NCBI GenBank assembly: GCA_964453035.1
Contig: CAYVOX010000128.1
Span: 1-9,326 of the forward strand
Direction: 5' to 3'
Origin: CAYVOX01 sp964453035
GTDB taxonomy: Bacteria > Chloroflexota > Anaerolineae > Anaerolineales > Anaerolineaceae
DNA length: 9,326 nt
In this document: one piece after another, positions 7,726-9,326 of the stretch
Numbering within the stretch: the first letter of the stretch is position 1
How the letters are laid out: the number at the start of each line of letters is the position of its first letter
Translations under genes and position numbers: made by a program
Notes under the pieces: model-generated
Seen by the model: the letters and a program-made list of their open reading frames with translations, nothing else
Databases searched by the model: none
What the model was told of the DNA's origin: nothing

Positions 7726-7799
7726 CGCCCCTGGCGGGACTTGAACCCGCAACCATCGGATTAGAAGTCCGGTGCTCTGTCCAATTGAGCTACGGGGGC
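7726..7799 (-). tRNA. tRNA-Arg (anticodon TCT)
   Basis: A 74-base cloverleaf on the minus strand. The acceptor arm is GCCCCCG/CAGGGGC with discriminator G, the D stem is GCTC/GAGC with GG in the loop, the anticodon loop is CTTCTAA (TCT, reading AGA/AGG), and the T arm is GCGGG/CCCGC with loop TTCAAGT. The 3' CCA is not encoded (CTAAT follows). There are two C-A oppositions, at positions 6-67 and 27-43, and all other stem pairs are sound. The 3' end is 20 bases before the hsp20 start codon, and the ribosome site of hsp20 lies in that gap, so the tRNA and the mRNA may share a transcript. Confidence 0.95.
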
Positions 7800-7813
7800 T
7801 GAATGGCAATGAT

Positions 7814-7841
7814 ATTTTAACATGATTTATAGGTTTGTTGA
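7814..7841 (-). promoter_or_regulatory. Candidate sigma-70-type promoter for tRNA-Arg and the downstream series
   Basis: On the minus strand, TCAACA (7836-7841, 4 of 6 matches to TTGACA) and TAAAAT (7814-7819, 5 of 6 matches to TATAAT) are separated by 16 bases. The expected start is about 7 bases upstream of the tRNA 5' end, as is common for tRNA genes. An alternative -10, TATAAA at 7826-7831, has no good -35. This is the only promoter-like signal I found for the tRNA-hsp20-lon series. Confidence 0.5.
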
Positions 7842-7855
7842 CTGATTTCTCAGTC
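7840..7855. repeat. Small perfect inverted repeat between the unknown gene pair and tRNA-Arg
   Basis: GACTGA/TCAGTC is a perfect 6-bp stem. On the minus strand its loop is GAAA, a GNRA tetraloop. No T run follows on either strand (AACAAACC on minus, CCCCG on plus), so it is not a standard intrinsic terminator. It lies 33 bases past the stop of the 144-residue gene and overlaps the candidate -35 by two bases. It could be a transcript 3'-end stabiliser or an operator, or chance. Confidence 0.4.
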
Positions 7856-7888
7856 CCCCGTGGTTAATCAAACATTAGCCTTCCGATT

Positions 7889-8323
7889 CTAACGAGAACA
7901 GGGACGAATCCCTTTATAAATATGAGGTCCAGCCAGGGTTTTAAGGATGACTTCCGGTTGCTTTGAAATAATGCGCGATAACTCAACTGGAGTCAGCGGA
8001 TTGTTCCCATTCGAAAGAAAAGCCCGGAAAGCTGCGTCAACAAGTGAAGTGTTGGTGGTCACAAATTCAGGTTGCCTGGCGCAATGCGCCATGAGGACGT
8101 GCTGCAGGCCATCAACCCTTTGCACTTCACCTGTCTCAGAATCAACCCAATCAACCCACTCTTCATCCTCTAGTTTGGAAAAGGCAACCTGGTGTTCTGC
8201 ACACAGACAATCGTGAAGGAAAATCCTCCAGTTGTTATCCTGGGCTTTCCACCAATCAAAGTCAATATGGAAAGGTGTGTTGAGCGTGGGTTTGACCAGA
8301 CTGAATCGCGATGGGGTGATCAT
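7889..8323 (-). CDS. Conserved-looking protein of unknown function, 144 residues
   Basis: I do not recognise a named family. The protein is soluble, with no signal peptide or membrane segment. The N-terminal half is tryptophan- and acid-rich (IDFDWWKAQDNNWRIFLHD, then EEWVDWVDSETGEVQRVDGL). It carries C39, C41, H44, H75, H80 and C81, which could bind a metal ion, though the spacing matches no standard zinc motif. The C-terminal third (about 95-140, FLSNGNNPLTPVELSRIISKQPEVILKTL and on to YKGIRP) reads like a small helix-turn-helix or winged-helix unit. Its ATG overlaps the TGA of the upstream gene as ATGA, so the two are almost certainly co-translated and probably act together. I have an unverified impression that such pairs recur in Chloroflexota genomes as hypothetical proteins. 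It ends 89 bases before the tRNA. Confidence 0.85.
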   Translation of the reverse strand: MITPSRFSLVKPTLNTPFHIDFDWWKAQDNNWRIFLHDCLCAEHQVAFSKLEDEEWVDWVDSETGEVQRVDGLQHVLMAHCARQPEFVTTNTSLVDAAFRAFLSNGNNPLTPVELSRIISKQPEVILKTLAGPHIYKGIRPCSR

Positions 8324-9326
8324 TGATTATCCTCATCCGAATTTTCTTCAAGGCGGAAGTATAAATCGCCCAAGTGAGATACCCAGGATTTCTCTGCAAG
8401 CAGGTTCAGGATTGGTCCTGGGGGACAACGGCGAACGAGGTTGACAGCAGCGTATAATTCCTGAGCATGAACGTGTCCCTGGGGGTTGAGCTTGGCCAAT
8501 TCCCTCATCATGTTAATGACAACCTGTTCGAGGTTGCGATTAGAGCGATTGGAAGGTTCCCAGTTTTTCTCCAGCAGAGCAACATCGGAAATCATAATTG
8601 CCATACGGTCATCAAATGGGCTGTTGACCATCTGTTTGAGCATGGCAAAAACAATACCGCCATCCGACCCTACCAGCGCTGTGCGAATCCATTCTCTGGA
8701 AGGTCTCTTTTTGTCAACCGAGATGATAACTTCACCCGGGTTTTTCCCGCGTTTAATTTGAACCAGGCTACCAGGCAATAAACTGTGGGAATCATACCAA
8801 TCTTTGAGGCCGTACACATATTTTGAAGCTCTTACAACCCACCCGGGAAAGGCTTTGCCGGTTTCCCCATCGATGAAGAAGAACTGCACGCGAGGGGATT
8901 CGTAAGCGGTAGGGAAGAGTTTTGAGACGCGATGAGACAGAGGGAGAGTGCCGGTGCGCCAGTGGGGGTAAATCAGGCAGATGGAGAGCTGCTCGAGACC
9001 TGTAACAGAATTACTGGTTTGTTCCAGTTCATCTTCCACCTGGGTCTCGAATAAATTCAACATTGGCAGAACATTCTCCCGATCATAGTTAATCTGAGAA
9101 TACCTCAGGTGGTGGGGAATGCTCTGTACCTGGTCGGGTTCAAGGCGGCGTAAAAACCAGATGACCTCACCTGCAGGACCAACCTCATCAAAGCGACCAT
9201 CTTCCTGCATGGCAAGGTTGAGAGAAAACTCAGTGAGCTTGGCGTTCACGTCAGTGGGTAACTCGATTTGCTCCAGCAATACACGCGTAGAAAGCGGTCC
9301 GCCGCCTGCCATATCCAGAACAGCTT
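8320..9326 (-). CDS. Protein of unknown function, 5'-truncated by the window edge
   Basis: The frame is open beyond the ATG at 9312 to the window edge (AVLD precedes that M), so the gene is cut and at least 334 residues of its C-terminal part are visible. No enzyme motif, membrane segment or signal peptide is seen in this part. Positions here count from the M at 9312. Residues 1-60 (GGGPLSTRVLLEQIELP, then DGRFDEVGPAGEVIWFLRRLEP) look like a helix-turn-helix or winged-helix module of the HARE-HTH/RNA polymerase delta style. Residues about 110-200 are beta-rich (IYPHWRTGTLPLSHRVSKLF, then GWVVRASKYVYGL and the acidic-basic strand region up to VDKKRPS). Residues about 270-322 again look winged-helix-like. 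The winged-helix reading is inference from pattern alone. The TGA overlaps the next start codon by 4 bases, tying it to the 144-residue gene. A regulatory or nucleic-acid-binding role is possible but unproven. Confidence 0.85.
   Translation of the reverse strand, partial: AVLDMAGGGPLSTRVLLEQIELPTDVNAKLTEFSLNLAMQEDGRFDEVGPAGEVIWFLRRLEPDQVQSIPHHLRYSQINYDRENVLPMLNLFETQVEDELEQTSNSVTGLEQLSICLIYPHWRTGTLPLSHRVSKLFPTAYESPRVQFFFIDGETGKAFPGWVVRASKYVYGLKDWYDSHSLLPGSLVQIKRGKNPGEVIISVDKKRPSREWIRTALVGSDGGIVFAMLKQMVNSPFDDRMAIMISDVALLEKNWEPSNRSNRNLEQVVINMMRELAKLNPQGHVHAQELYAAVNLVRRCPPGPILNLLAEKSWVSHLGDLYFRLEENSDEDNQ

Noticed and set aside
7415..7744. 109-residue open frame on the plus strand opposite hsp20
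   Set aside because: It covers the alpha-crystallin gene in antisense and runs into the tRNA, with no ribosome site of its own that I could identify.
7706..7756. Upstream extension of hsp20 (MVAGSSPARGAN...)
   Set aside because: These codons are the translated tRNA-Arg gene, and the ATG at 7705 has a near-ideal ribosome site.
7706..7888. CIRCE or similar heat-shock operator before hsp20
   Set aside because: I looked for the TTAGCACTC/GAGTGCTAA inverted repeat and did not find it; only the unrelated GACTGA/TCAGTC hairpin is present.

Overview
The window reads as ordinary chromosomal DNA of a free-living bacterium. My best guess is the phylum Chloroflexota (Anaerolineae-like). That rests on the flavour of the Lon protease, the hsp20-lon pairing and two unnamed proteins at the right edge that resemble families I associate with that phylum. 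It is an inference from memory, not a search. Base composition is a little above 50% GC by eye, except for one clearly AT-richer gene (the response regulator). I see no insertion sequence, CRISPR array, phage gene or rRNA, and no gene-free stretch longer than 300 bases.

Left part (2-2111, plus strand): the 3' portion of a MoxR-type AAA+ ATPase gene is followed after 4 bases by a membrane-anchored DUF58 protein. The unit ends in a strong hairpin-plus-T-run terminator, whose hairpin lies inside the last codons of the convergent mogA gene.

Central part (2083-7799, all minus strand): a tightly packed series runs right to left as tRNA-Arg(TCT), hsp20, lon, a stand-alone receiver protein, a PHP phosphoesterase/AlbA_2 fusion protein and mogA (molybdopterin adenylyltransferase). 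Gaps between the protein genes are about 4-9 bases, and only 20 bases separate the tRNA from hsp20. One long transcript starting near the tRNA is therefore plausible. hsp20 and lon form a protein quality-control pair. The receiver, the PHP/AlbA_2 protein and mogA have no obvious common pathway with them.

Right part (7889-9326, minus strand): two genes of unknown function overlap by 4 bases (ATGA). The upstream one runs off the window edge. The pair looks co-translated and, with the PHP/AlbA_2 fusion, is the best candidate here for undescribed biology. An 89-base gap separates it from the tRNA and holds a plausible promoter and a small perfect hairpin.
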